From the NCBI RefSeq assembly GCF_001695855.1, contig NZ_MBSS01000017.1, positions 23,220-87,219 of the forward strand: a stretch of 64,000 nucleotides of DNA, read 5' to 3'. This stretch comes from Ensifer sp. LC163. Its GTDB lineage: Bacteria; Pseudomonadota; Alphaproteobacteria; Rhizobiales; Rhizobiaceae. This document shows positions 26,211 through 35,074 of this stretch, one piece after another (position 1 is the stretch's first letter; the number at the start of each line of letters is the position of its first letter). A program made the translations under genes and the position numbers. The notes beneath the pieces were generated by a model. It worked only from the letters and a program-made list of their open reading frames with translations. It was not told where the DNA came from and ran no database searches.

Positions 26211-27815
26211 TCAGGCCGGAACCATATGCTCGGCTCTGCCGGGTATCGATGCGAGAAGCTCGCGGGTGTATTGATGAACCGGGGCGGCGAAGATCGACGA
26301 CACCGGCCCCTGCTCAACCACTTCGCCCCGATGCATAACGATCAGCCGGTCGCAAATCTGCGCGGCGACGCGCAGGTCGTGGGTGATGAAAAGGATTGCG
26401 AGGTCGAACCGCTTCTGGATATCGTCGATGAGGCGCAGCACCTGGGCCTGTACCGAAACGTCGAGCGCCGAAACCGCCTCGTCCGCCACCAGGATGTCCG
26501 GCTCCATCGCAAGCGCCCGCGCGATTGAGATGCGCTGCCGCTGGCCGCCGGAAAACTGGTGCGGAAAACGATCGACGGCATGAGGCTCCAGACCGACGAG
26601 CTTCATCAGCTCGCGTGCCCGCTCCAAAGCCTCCGCCTTGCTCTGTCCGAAGTTCATCGGGCCCTCTATGATCGACTGGCCGACCGTGCGCCGCGGGTTG
26701 AGCGAGCGGTAGGGATCCTGGAAGACCATCTGGATGCGCTGGCGGAACGCCCGGCCGTTCTTGGCTGCCGCGAGCGTAACGCTGCCGGATGATGGCTCGA
26801 TCAGCTGTGTAATACAGCGTGCAAGGGTCGATTTTCCGGAACCGGATTCGCCGATAATCCCGAGCGTCTCGCCGCGCCGTACGGAAAGCGAAGCCCCCTG
26901 CAGGGCGTGTACTGTTCGGCGATCGCGGAAAATGCCACCGCTGTGATAGGTTTTTGTCAGCGTATCGACCTTGACGGCGACATCGCCATTGACGACATGG
27001 CCGCTTCTCTTCGGCTCCAGCGTCGGAACGGAGGCAATGAGCATGCGGGTATAGTCCGACGTCGGCGCGTCGAGCACCTGAACGGTCGGGCCATGCTCCA
27101 CTACTTTGCCGGCCTTCATAACGACAACCCGATCCGCGATCTCGCGCACCACGCCGATATCATGGGTTATGAAGAGCACGCCCATGCCGCGCTCGCGCTG
27201 CAGGTCACGGATTTGCGACAGGATTTGCGCCTGCGTCGTGACGTCTAGCGCCGTCGTTGGCTCGTCGGCAATGAGGAGCCGAGGCTGGAGAATGAGGGCG
27301 GCCGCGATAAGGACACGCTGCCGCTGACCGCCGGAGAGCTGATGAGGAAAGGCATGGTACATCCCTTCCGGATCCGGCAGACGGACCTCGGTCATGGCAG
27401 CAATGACACGGGCGAAGCGCTCCGTACGCGACAGCGACAAATGGGTTCTGAGGACCTCGTCGATCTGCTTGCCGACAGCCTGGACAGGGTTCAGAGCCGT
27501 CATCGGCTCCTGGAAGATCATCCCGATGCCCCGACCGCGCAGATCCCGCATCTCAGATGGTGTCGCCGCGGTGATATCCTTACCTTCGAACAGGATCCGG
27601 CCAGCCGGTTTCGGGAAGACCTTTGGCAACAACCCCATGATGGACTGGGCGGTCACGGATTTGCCGGACCCCGATTCGCCAACAACACAGACGATTTCGC
27701 CCGCCGCGACCGAAAACGAAACGTGATCGACAGCAAAGCCGCGGTCGCCACCGCCTGGGAGAGAAATTGCGAGGTCCTGAACTTCGATGACGGGTGGAGG
27801 CATCTTCATCAGCAT
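26211..27815 (-). CDS. Fused DppD-DppF-type ABC ATPase
   Basis: About 534 aa with two ABC domains. The first (residues ~8-260) has GESGSGKSVTAQS and signature LSGGQRQRVLIAAAL with LIADEPTTALDV. The second (~285-525) has GESGSGKSTLARC, FSGGQRQRISIARAL and LVADEAVSALDV, where the expected Pro after Glu is Ala. Fusion of both ATPases is common in rhizobial peptide/opine systems. Several ATG/GTG codons cluster at 27818-27803; I use 27815. It directly follows the permease gene. Confidence 0.92.
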   Translation of the reverse strand: MLMKMPPPVIEVQDLAISLPGGGDRGFAVDHVSFSVAAGEIVCVVGESGSGKSVTAQSIMGLLPKVFPKPAGRILFEGKDITAATPSEMRDLRGRGIGMIFQEPMTALNPVQAVGKQIDEVLRTHLSLSRTERFARVIAAMTEVRLPDPEGMYHAFPHQLSGGQRQRVLIAAALILQPRLLIADEPTTALDVTTQAQILSQIRDLQRERGMGVLFITHDIGVVREIADRVVVMKAGKVVEHGPTVQVLDAPTSDYTRMLIASVPTLEPKRSGHVVNGDVAVKVDTLTKTYHSGGIFRDRRTVHALQGASLSVRRGETLGIIGESGSGKSTLARCITQLIEPSSGSVTLAAAKNGRAFRQRIQMVFQDPYRSLNPRRTVGQSIIEGPMNFGQSKAEALERARELMKLVGLEPHAVDRFPHQFSGGQRQRISIARALAMEPDILVADEAVSALDVSVQAQVLRLIDDIQKRFDLAILFITHDLRVAAQICDRLIVMHRGEVVEQGPVSSIFAAPVHQYTRELLASIPGRAEHMVPA

Positions 27816-27818
27816 CAC

Positions 27819-28691
27819 TCACATCCGTTTTGCAATTCGGGGGTCGAGCGTATCGCGCAGTCCGTCCCCGAGGAGGTTGATGCCAAGTACGGTCAGCGCC
27901 AGGAAGAAGCTCGGCAGGAAAACCAGCCTCGGCGCGACCTGGAAGAAGGTACGCCCTTCCGAAATCATATTGCCCCAGCTTGGAATTTCCGGCGGAAGCC
28001 CCGTCCCAAGGAAACTGAGGCCAGCTTCGATCAATATGGCCGAAGCGCAGATATACGTTCCGAGCACCATGAGAGGCGCGTAGGTGCTGGGCAGGATGTG
28101 GCGCAGAAGGATCTTTGGTGTTGACGTACCAACGGAGATGGCCGCCTCGACGAACGGCTCCTCGCGCACGGTCAGCACCACGCTTCGTACAAGCCGGACG
28201 ACGCGCGGGATTTCGGGGATGGTCAGCGCGACGACGACGGTGGCAATGCTGGCGCGGGTCAGCGAAACGAGCGCGATGGCCAGCAGGAATGTCGGGATCG
28301 CCATGAGCCCGTCCATGATGCGCATGACGATCGCGTCGACCCAGCGGAAGTAGCCCGTCACGAGGCCGATGGTGATGCCGGTGAGAAGGGCAGTTGTCGC
28401 GACGCAAAGACCGATGAAGATGGAGCTGCGCGCACCGTAGACCGCGCGGCTGTAGACGTCGCGGCCGAACAAGTCGGTGCCGAACCAGGCAAGCTCCGAC
28501 GGTGGCTTCAGCCGCATGGCGGGATCGATACGGGTCGGATCGACCGTGCCGACCAGCGGTGCCGCCGCCGCCATGAGAACGATCGCCGCCACCAGCAGCC
28601 CACCTACGAGGACGGACGGGTTGAGGAGAAAGGCCGGGATGCGGGGTTTTGCCGAGACCGACGTGGCAGTGGGGGAAGCAAGGCCGTTCAT
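27819..28691 (-). CDS. Dpp-like ABC permease, DppC type
   Basis: 290-aa inner-membrane permease with an N-terminal OppC_N segment and a BPD_transp_1 domain. The DppC hallmarks HWFGTDLFGRDVYSRAVYGA-like (WFGTDLFGRDVYSRA) and EAAISVGTSTPKILLRHILP are present, with the EAA loop contacting the ATPases. ATG 28691 overlaps the last base of the upstream permease stop, implying coupled translation. Confidence 0.92.
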   Translation of the reverse strand: MNGLASPTATSVSAKPRIPAFLLNPSVLVGGLLVAAIVLMAAAAPLVGTVDPTRIDPAMRLKPPSELAWFGTDLFGRDVYSRAVYGARSSIFIGLCVATTALLTGITIGLVTGYFRWVDAIVMRIMDGLMAIPTFLLAIALVSLTRASIATVVVALTIPEIPRVVRLVRSVVLTVREEPFVEAAISVGTSTPKILLRHILPSTYAPLMVLGTYICASAILIEAGLSFLGTGLPPEIPSWGNMISEGRTFFQVAPRLVFLPSFFLALTVLGINLLGDGLRDTLDPRIAKRM

Positions 28692-29632
28692 CAGTAGCGC
28701 ACCCTTGGATCGAGGAAGGCATAACCGATGTCGATCGCCAGATTGACGAGGACGTAGATGCCGGAGAACAGGAGGATGACGCCCTGAATGACGGGATAGT
28801 CGCGCTTCAGGATGGCATCCACGACAAGGCGCCCGACGCCGGGAATGTTGAACACGGTTTCGATCACCACGACGCCGCTGATCAAAAGCGCGACTCCAAT
28901 GCCGATAACCGTCAGGATCGGAATGGCGGAATTGCGCAACGCATGCCGGGTCACGACAACACGCTCCTTCACGCCCTTGGCGCGGGCAGTGCGAATGAAA
29001 TCCTCGCCCATCATTTCCAAGACGCTTGCCCGGGTGATCCGCGCGATCAGCACCAGATAGGCAAGCCCAAGGGTCATCGTCGGCAGCGCTATGCTGGACA
29101 AAAACGGGCCGACGCCTTCGCGGATGCTTGAAAAGCCCTGAACCGGCAGGACGCGAAGCTGCAGCGAGAAGAAATAGATGAGGCAGTAACCCAGCACGAA
29201 AACAGGGATCGAGAAGCCGAGAACGGACACGAGCATCAATGATCGGTCGAGCCAGCTGCCGGCGGTGGCGCCGGCGATCGTTCCAAGGGGAACCGCAATC
29301 AGGATCGCGAACACGAGCGTTGTCAGAGCCAGGGACGCCGTTGGCTCGATGCGCTGTAGAATGAGATCCGTCACGGGGATGTTCGAGAAGATCGAAATCC
29401 CGAGATCTCCCTGGAGAAGCGATCCTGCCCAGATAAAGAACTGGGTCACCAATGGCTGGCCCAGGCCGAGCGCCGAGCGAATACGCTCAATTGTCGCGGC
29501 GTCGGCATTATCGCCCGCGATGATCACGGCAGGGTCGCCCGGACTTAATCGCAACAGCAGAAACACCACGATCGAGACAACGACGATCACGGGAATCACG
29601 CTGAGCGTTCTCTTTGCGATGAAGGCGAGCAT
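28691..29632 (-). CDS. Dpp-like ABC permease, DppB type
   Basis: 313-aa permease with the OppB N-terminal block (RTLSVIPVIVVVSIVVFLLL; RLSPGDPAVII) and an EAA loop RTARAKGVKERVVVTRHALR. It is the first gene of a minus-strand operon running through two more transport genes, the binding protein, the M24 hydrolase and the flavin reductase. It is divergent from a GntR regulator, with a TTGTATGCAA motif 31 bp upstream. Confidence 0.92.
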   Translation of the reverse strand: MLAFIAKRTLSVIPVIVVVSIVVFLLLRLSPGDPAVIIAGDNADAATIERIRSALGLGQPLVTQFFIWAGSLLQGDLGISIFSNIPVTDLILQRIEPTASLALTTLVFAILIAVPLGTIAGATAGSWLDRSLMLVSVLGFSIPVFVLGYCLIYFFSLQLRVLPVQGFSSIREGVGPFLSSIALPTMTLGLAYLVLIARITRASVLEMMGEDFIRTARAKGVKERVVVTRHALRNSAIPILTVIGIGVALLISGVVVIETVFNIPGVGRLVVDAILKRDYPVIQGVILLFSGIYVLVNLAIDIGYAFLDPRVRY

Positions 29633-29662
29633 GCAATTGATCCCGGTTTTATGGCTCGATTA

Positions 29663-29672
29663 TTGTATGCAA
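29663..29672. promoter_or_regulatory. Candidate GntR operator near dppB promoter
   Basis: TTGTATGCAA, an imperfect palindrome typical of FCD-type GntR targets. The same decamer recurs at 29825-29834, so each divergent transcript has one copy close to its start codon. Confidence 0.5.
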
Positions 29673-29824
29673 TTTTGTTGGATTTTCGCATGCATTTATC
29701 GTTTCGTAAAGCGCTTTCCTTCACCAGATGCAAACCTTCCTGACGGCCGGGCCGGGTCGACGAATCCCAAATTGCTGATTGCAAGATTGCTGGGACGCAC
29801 CAAATGGCTGGACATGCAGCCGCT

Positions 29825-29834
29825 TTGTATGCAA
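29825..29834. promoter_or_regulatory. Candidate GntR operator near regulator promoter
   Basis: A second exact TTGTATGCAA, 38 bp upstream of the GntR start codon. Together with the copy at 29663 it suggests that the regulator controls the Dpp-like operon and itself. Confidence 0.5.
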
Positions 29835-29871
29835 TTCGAAGTGAAAATCGCGGAACATTGGAGAGGTCGAA

Positions 29872-30576
29872 ATGGCAAAGAAAGCGAGCGATGCGGGCGG
29901 TGGCCGCGCTCAGGCCGTTCATCGCGCCCTGAAGCGAGCAATCCTCGACCAGGCGCTATCGCCCGGGTCAAAATTACCGGAAGACTCGATCGGAGAGCGG
30001 CTGGGCGTAAGCAGAACCCTTGTCCACCAGGCCCTGGTTCGCTTGAGCGAGGAGGGATTGGTCGACCTGCGCCCGAACAGGGGCGCGACCGTCGCCCGGC
30101 CAACCCTCGAAGAGGGCAGGAATCTCTTTCTGACGCGCATGGCGCTGGAACGCCTCGTCGTGGAAACACTTTCCGGCAAACTGACGCCAGAACAGATTGA
30201 GGCGCTTTCCGCTCATATTGCAGCCGAGGAGACCGCTAGAACGGCTCATGCAACATCAATCCGGCTGGCTGGCGAGTTCCATACGATGCTCGCGCAGATG
30301 ACAAACAACACCAGCCTTATTCGCTATGTGGATGAGCTGGTCGCCCGGAGCTCGCTGATCCTTGCCCTCTACGGCAGACCGCATTCTTCGGAATGCGCCG
30401 TATCGGAACATCGAGACCTACTCGACAAGCTGATCGCCGGGAAAACCGAGGAGGCAGCCGCCCTCATGGCACATCATCTCGATTCGATAACGACGCGGGC
30501 GCTGCTTCCCAAGGAGGACAGCATGAACATCAAGGACGTGCTTGCCAGCTATGCCGCTGCCGAAGGCCTTGCATAG
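29872..30576 (+). CDS. GntR-family (FCD) transcriptional regulator
   Basis: 234 aa. Residues ~10-78 are the GntR winged helix (HRALKRAILDQALSPGSKLP; SIGERLGVSRTLVHQALVRL). Residues ~85-210 are an FCD effector domain with metal-type ligands (LAGEFHTML; SEHRDLLDKLIAGKTEEA; LMAHHLDSI). A good GGAGAGG site precedes the ATG. It is a close paralogue of the regulator at 39637-40347, with long shared blocks such as LPEDSIGERLGVSRT and LYGRPHS. Divergent from the Dpp-like operon, which it probably represses. Confidence 0.92.
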   Translation: MAKKASDAGGGRAQAVHRALKRAILDQALSPGSKLPEDSIGERLGVSRTLVHQALVRLSEEGLVDLRPNRGATVARPTLEEGRNLFLTRMALERLVVETLSGKLTPEQIEALSAHIAAEETARTAHATSIRLAGEFHTMLAQMTNNTSLIRYVDELVARSSLILALYGRPHSSECAVSEHRDLLDKLIAGKTEEAAALMAHHLDSITTRALLPKEDSMNIKDVLASYAAAEGLA

Positions 30577-30782
30577 GATACCGACGCCAAGGTCGGCATC
30601 AATCGTCGACTGCGGAATAGGCGAGCTATCCTTTGCCGATTGACGGCTGCACTTCATGCGGATCGCACGAAGCACTTTCCCGAATAACCCATAACGATCG
30701 AGCAAGTGCCGGTTCGGCGAGGATCGCGGACGGATCCTCAACTGCGACCGAAAACACAAGAACGAGTTTAAGGTACAAGCAT

Positions 30783-31991
30783 ATGCTGCGAAACCGGTCG
30801 TCATCAGCGTGTTTCCCGCTTATCGCTGGCGTGGCATTCGTTGGCCTAAACCTGCGACCATTCATCACGAGTGTGGGAACGTTGGCGACGTCAGTGCGCG
30901 CGGAAACCGGCCTCAGCTTGCAGGGCATGGCTCTCTTGACGCTCGTGCCGATGCTCTTGATGGGACTTGTCGGTTTCATCGGGCCGTCCCTGCAAGGCGC
31001 ATTTGGCGCGCGCAGATCGGTGATCGGGGCGCTTGCTCTCCTGTGCGGCGGCTGTTTCCTCCGCCTGTTTGCCTCGACCGGTTGGGCGATGATCGCTACG
31101 GCGGCAATAATCGGCTTCGGCGTTGCGATTGTGCAGGCCGTTCTTCCGGGCACCATCAAGCGACAGTTTCCCAAACATGTTGGCGCTATGATGGGCCTCT
31201 ACTCCTCGATGTTGATGGGCGGCGGCGCTCTCGGGGCGCAGCTATCTCCGATCATCGCCGCCAAAGCGGGAAACTGGCATGTCGGGCTTGCCTGGTTGGC
31301 TGCGCCCGCCTTGATCGCCGCCGTGTTGGCGCTTTGCTTCTTGCCTGCCGACATTCGCTCGCAATCTCGCAGGCCCCCAGCAGGGATCTTCCTGAAGCGA
31401 CCGCGAACATGGCTGCTGATGACGTGCTTCGGTCTCGTCAACGGCGGCTATTCCTCAATCGTTGCTTGGCTGGCGCCCTCTTACCAGGAGCGAGGTTGGA
31501 GCGGGCCTGAAAGCGGCGGCTTGCTGGCCGTGCTGGCGGTATGCCAGGCCTTGGCTGCGCTCGTGCTGCCAATGCTTGCCAGCAAGGGCGAAGATCGGCG
31601 ACCCTGGCTCTGGGCAACCCTGGTGATGCAGGCAGCGGGGTTTGTCGGCCTGGCGTTCGCCCCGGATGCAGTCCCGACGGTTTGGGCCGCGCTCCTTGGC
31701 GCAGGATTGGGTGGCTGCTTCGCGCTGTCGATGGTTGTGGCTCTCGATCATCTACCCGCTCCCGAGCAAGCGGGCACCTTGTCGGCGCTGATGCAGGGCG
31801 GTGGCTTCCTGATCGCGGCAATACCGCCATGGCTCGTTGCGGTGCTGCACGATGTGACAGGAGCCTACGCGGCCGGGTGGGGATGGCATCTGGTGAGCGT
31901 CGCAATCGTCATGGTGCTGACGACGCAGCTGTCACCAAAAGGCTACACGCGCGCCATGTCGTCTCCGGACGGCGAATTCAATCTGGCCTGA
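30783..31991 (+). CDS. MFS transporter, CynX/NimT (cyanate permease) family
   Basis: 402-aa 12-helix major facilitator. The N-terminus FVGLNLRPFITSVGTLATSV and the loop GARRSVIGALALLCGGC match the CynX/YycB family, where LR.....G....I is conserved. The family moves small nitrogen compounds such as cyanate or 2-nitroimidazole. Start 30783 removes a non-homologous leader. It follows the GntR gene by about 200 bp on the same strand. The exact substrate is unknown. Confidence 0.88.
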   Translation: MLRNRSSSACFPLIAGVAFVGLNLRPFITSVGTLATSVRAETGLSLQGMALLTLVPMLLMGLVGFIGPSLQGAFGARRSVIGALALLCGGCFLRLFASTGWAMIATAAIIGFGVAIVQAVLPGTIKRQFPKHVGAMMGLYSSMLMGGGALGAQLSPIIAAKAGNWHVGLAWLAAPALIAAVLALCFLPADIRSQSRRPPAGIFLKRPRTWLLMTCFGLVNGGYSSIVAWLAPSYQERGWSGPESGGLLAVLAVCQALAALVLPMLASKGEDRRPWLWATLVMQAAGFVGLAFAPDAVPTVWAALLGAGLGGCFALSMVVALDHLPAPEQAGTLSALMQGGGFLIAAIPPWLVAVLHDVTGAYAAGWGWHLVSVAIVMVLTTQLSPKGYTRAMSSPDGEFNLA

Positions 31992-32099
31992 TGTCAAACT
32001 GTTCCGAGAAGAACACCAGGACCAAGGTCGCCGCGGTGATGACGTCCTGCGGCGGCGGCACGCGGCCGATCCCACGGATCAGTAGCCGCGGGCCGGAAC

Positions 32100-32206
32100 C
32101 TACTGCATAATTCCTTAAACCGGAATCGATTTAAGGAGAAAATTATCCAGCAAGTTTAGGGTGTTACAGCGTCCTTAGCGCGTCATACTTGACGCGCGGC
32201 GCTGTA
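32100..32206 (+). repeat. RIME1-like double-palindrome repeat, copy D
   Basis: 107-bp copy, CTACTGCATAATTCCTTAAA to GCGGCGCTGTA, with a single-base change in the right arm of the first palindrome (ATTATCCAG rather than ATTATGCAG). It lies downstream of the CynX-type transporter. Confidence 0.85.
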
Positions 32207-32764
32207 ATCGCCGATGGTGAAAGGTTGGCCCCGGCTTCTTGCGCGTGACAGCACCCGCCATGATGTATTGCATGCAAATACATCACATGATGGAATGCAC
32301 CACACGCATACATTTTGGGCGAGAAATAATGCGTGGCACGACGAATTGGGGGAAGCGCATGACCTCCATGCCAGGCGAAAAGTCTCCGCGCCGTTGATGA
32401 GCCGGTTTCGAATACCGTCGCCCGCGTCCCCTGGAGCCCCGCACGTCGCGCCGATCATCACGGGCCAGATCCTCCGCTTCGCCGACTACCTAGAGGGCGG
32501 CAGACACGGCCCTCCATGCCGATGTGATCGACGCCGCGGCGCGCATCGACGGCGCTGTTCAGCGCCCGCGACCACTCCGGAATGAGTGGACTCCCGCACA
32601 TCTCTCCGTCCAGCACCGGTTCTCCGCTCTCGCGGCATCTTTCCGCTTGTCGCCAATTTTTGGCAACAATTGTCAGCTAATTGACAGAAATATTGTATAC
32701 GTTATAAAGCTGACATTGCATAAAATCGAGACCCGCTTTTGGCGCGGACCGAGGAGGAGCAGCA
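32207..32764. other. Long intergenic region with an orphan palindrome
   Basis: About 560 bp between the repeat and the amino-acid ABC operon without a gene that I can support. It holds an operator-like palindrome at 32261-32285 and, near 32690-32705, an A/T-rich TTGTATACGTTATAAAG stretch that probably belongs to the promoter of the next operon. Short open frames on both strands have no recognisable product. Confidence 0.5.
32261..32285. promoter_or_regulatory. Operator-like palindrome
   Basis: TGATGTATT-GCATGCA-AATACATCA: perfect 9-bp arms around a self-complementary GCATGC centre. It resembles GntR-type operators found elsewhere in this window, but lies about 480 bp from the nearest downstream start codon. 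Confidence 0.4.
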
Positions 32765-32833
32765 ATGGCAGAAATACGGTGGCGATCCGTCCCCGGCGGT
32801 GGCAGCCTGTCTGCAATCAGGGGACAGGGCTGA
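32765..32833 (+). CDS. Putative 22-aa leader peptide of the amino-acid ABC operon
   Basis: A short frame, ATG at 32765 and TGA at 32831-32833, is preceded by the strong site GAGGAGGAG at good spacing. Its stop overlaps the ATG of the first permease (TGATG), while that permease has no site of its own. This favours translation of the leader followed by coupled re-initiation. The peptide (MAEIRWRSVPGGGSLSAIRG...) has no recognisable family. Alternatively it is the residue of a deleted first gene. Confidence 0.45.
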   Translation: MAEIRWRSVPGGGSLSAIRGQG

Positions 32834-33552
32834 TGCGGGACCCGTCCTTCGGTGAACTCGTCGGCTTCGGACCAGAGGGTTGGGGTGCGGCCCTCCTGAC
32901 GGCGACCGGCATGACGCTCGCGGTCGCGATAGGTGGCTTTGCTGCCGGCTCTGTCATCGGCGCCGGCGTCACCAGCGCAAAGCTCTCACGCAACGGCGTG
33001 CTGCGCGCTTTCGGCGACGGCTATACAACCGTCCTGCGCGGCATTCCCGATCTTCTGGTCATATACCTGTTCTACTTCGGCGGCAGCGCCGCACTCGGCG
33101 CGGCGGGCCGGCTCTTCGGCGCGGAAGGCTTCATCGGCATGCCGGCCTTCATCACCGGCGTGCTCGCCATCGGCGTCGTGTCCGGCGCCTACCAGGCGGA
33201 AGTTTTTCGCGGGGCCTTCAACACGATCAGCCGCGGCGAGCTGGAGGCGGCCCGTTCGGTGGGCATGGGGACGTGGCTGCGCTTTCGCCGCATCATCGCG
33301 CCGCAGGTGCTGCGCTACGCCATTCCGGGCCTCGGCAACACCTGGCAGCTCGTGCTCAAGGAATCGGCACTGATTTCCGTCACCGGCCTCGTCGAACTGC
33401 TGCGCCAGTCGCAGATCGCCGCCGGCTCCACCCACCGGCCCTTCGATTTCTATATCACGGCGGCGCTCCTCTACCTGGTGATCACCGCCGCTTCCTCACA
33501 CCTCTTTCGCCGGGCGGAAGCCCGGTCGCTGCGCGGCGTCAGGAGGACGTGA
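32833..33552 (+). CDS. Polar amino-acid ABC permease, HisQ type
   Basis: 239-aa permease of the HisM/HisQ (HEQRo) family. The early block FRGAF... preceded by YTTVLRGIPDLLVIYLFYFG and the EAA motif ELEAARSVGMGTWLRFRRII are characteristic. The start at 32833 follows a 22-aa leader frame whose stop overlaps it. It pairs with the permease at 33552 and the ATPase at 34270; the matching binding protein is likely the one at 38671-39519. Confidence 0.92.
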   Translation: MRDPSFGELVGFGPEGWGAALLTATGMTLAVAIGGFAAGSVIGAGVTSAKLSRNGVLRAFGDGYTTVLRGIPDLLVIYLFYFGGSAALGAAGRLFGAEGFIGMPAFITGVLAIGVVSGAYQAEVFRGAFNTISRGELEAARSVGMGTWLRFRRIIAPQVLRYAIPGLGNTWQLVLKESALISVTGLVELLRQSQIAAGSTHRPFDFYITAALLYLVITAASSHLFRRAEARSLRGVRRT

Positions 33553-34277
33553 TGGACTTCACCTTTCTCTGGGAGACCTTCCTGCATCTCCTTTCCGGCG
33601 TTCCGCTCACGCTCAACCTGGCGCTCGTTTCCACGGCGCTGGGTGCGATGCTGGCAGTGCTCTTGACGGCGATGCGCATGTCCGCGCTGCCCCCGCTCGG
33701 CTGGGCCTCGCAGTTCTATGTCTTTGTCTTTCGCGGCACGCCGCTGCTCGTGCAGATGTTCGTCATTTATTACGGCCTCGGCCAGTTCCGCCCCGTCCTG
33801 CAATCCTGGGGGCTGTGGGCGTTCTTCCGCGAGCCCTACTGGTGCGCGATCTTCGCGCTCAGCCTCAATACGGCCGCCTATGCCAGCGAAATCCTGCGCG
33901 GCGGCCTGCAGGCCGTCCCGCACCAACAAGTTGAGGCGGCGCGCGCCAGCGGCATGTGGGGCTTCCTGCTCTATCGCCGCATCATCCTTCCCATCGCCAT
34001 GCGCCAAGCGCTGCCCGCCTATGGCAGCGAGATCATCCTGATGGTCAAGGCGACCTCGCTTGCCTCCGTCATCACCATGCTGGAAGTGACGGGGCTTGCT
34101 GCCAAGCTGATCTCGCAATCGTACCGGGCCGTAGAGGTCTTCGTCGTCGCAGGGATCATCTATCTCGCGCTGAACTTCGCCATCACCCGCCTCGTGGCGT
34201 TCATCGAATGGTGGATGTCGCCCCATCTGCGCCCCGTTCAAACCGCGTCTTCCGGAGCTGCGTTGCAACATGCTTGA
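33552..34277 (+). CDS. Polar amino-acid ABC permease, HisM type
   Basis: 241-aa permease with [20 protein letters not shown] and EAA loop [25 protein letters not shown] overlap with the previous permease at 33550-33554 implies coupling. The 3' end overlaps the ATPase start by 8 bp. Confidence 0.92.
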   Translation: MDFTFLWETFLHLLSGVPLTLNLALVSTALGAMLAVLLTAMRMSALPPLGWASQFYVFVFRGTPLLVQMFVIYYGLGQFRPVLQSWGLWAFFREPYWCAIFALSLNTAAYASEILRGGLQAVPHQQVEAARASGMWGFLLYRRIILPIAMRQALPAYGSEIILMVKATSLASVITMLEVTGLAAKLISQSYRAVEVFVVAGIIYLALNFAITRLVAFIEWWMSPHLRPVQTASSGAALQHA

Positions 34278-35049
34278 GATCGCATCCACCACGCCAGTCG
34301 TTTCCGTCCGCAACCTGCGCAAGAGTTTTGGCGCGCTGGAAGTATTGAAGGGCATTTCCTTCGATGCGCAGGGGGGCGAGGTCATCTCCGTGCTCGGCTC
34401 CTCCGGTTCCGGCAAATCCACCATGCTCCGCTGCGTCAACATGCTGGAAGTGCCGACCGAGGGCGAGATCCGTATCGAGGGTGAGGCAATCCGGCTGAAG
34501 AGTGGTCGCTACGGCCGGCAGCCGGCCGATCCCAAGCAGTTGAGCCGGCTCTGCACCAAGGTCGCCATGGTGTTCCAGAGCTTCAATCTTTGGTCCCACA
34601 TGACGATCCTCGAAAACGTCATGGAAGCGCCGGTCCATGTGCAGAAGCGGCCAAAGGCGGAATGCCGCGAAGAGGCGCTGGAGCTGCTTGCCAAGGTCGG
34701 CATCGCCGACAAGCGCGACTATTACCCGACGCATCTTTCCGGCGGGCAGCAGCAGCGCGCGGCGATCGCCCGGGCGCTCGCCATGCGGCCGAAGGTCATG
34801 CTGTTCGACGAGCCGACCTCGGCGCTCGATCCCGAACTCGTCGGCGAGGTGCTGCGCGTCATGCGCGCGTTGGCCGACGAGGGTCGCACCATGCTCGTCG
34901 TGACCCACGAAATGGGCTTTGCCCGCGACGTCTCGAACCGCGTCATCTTTTTGCACAAGGGCCAGATCGAGGAGGACGGCGATCCGTCCGACGTCTTCAC
35001 CGCGCCGCGCTCCGAGCGCTTCCGCAAGTTCATCTCGTCCCATGGCTAA
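34270..35049 (+). CDS. Polar amino-acid ABC ATPase, HisP/GlnQ type
   Basis: 259-aa ATPase. Walker [15 protein letters not shown]-loop [13 protein letters not shown], signature [15 protein letters not shown], Walker [13 protein letters not shown] and the H-switch [12 protein letters not shown] are all intact. The insertion of ~15 residues after [14 protein letters not shown] is like HisP rather than GlnQ. It ends 25 bp before the convergent RpiR gene. Confidence 0.93.
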   Translation: MLEIASTTPVVSVRNLRKSFGALEVLKGISFDAQGGEVISVLGSSGSGKSTMLRCVNMLEVPTEGEIRIEGEAIRLKSGRYGRQPADPKQLSRLCTKVAMVFQSFNLWSHMTILENVMEAPVHVQKRPKAECREEALELLAKVGIADKRDYYPTHLSGGQQQRAAIARALAMRPKVMLFDEPTSALDPELVGEVLRVMRALADEGRTMLVVTHEMGFARDVSNRVIFLHKGQIEEDGDPSDVFTAPRSERFRKFISSHG

Positions 35050-35074
35050 TCCGCAAACACGGGCAAGGATGCCG

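Noticed and set aside
26211..27815. Second ATPase domain inactive because of DEA instead of DEP after Walker B
   Set aside because: The catalytic Glu, Walker A and signature are intact; the Pro position tolerates Ala, so loss of activity cannot be argued.
32183..32585. Short overlapping frames on both strands before the amino-acid ABC operon
   Set aside because: No ribosome site, domain or coding periodicity that I can support; left as intergenic.
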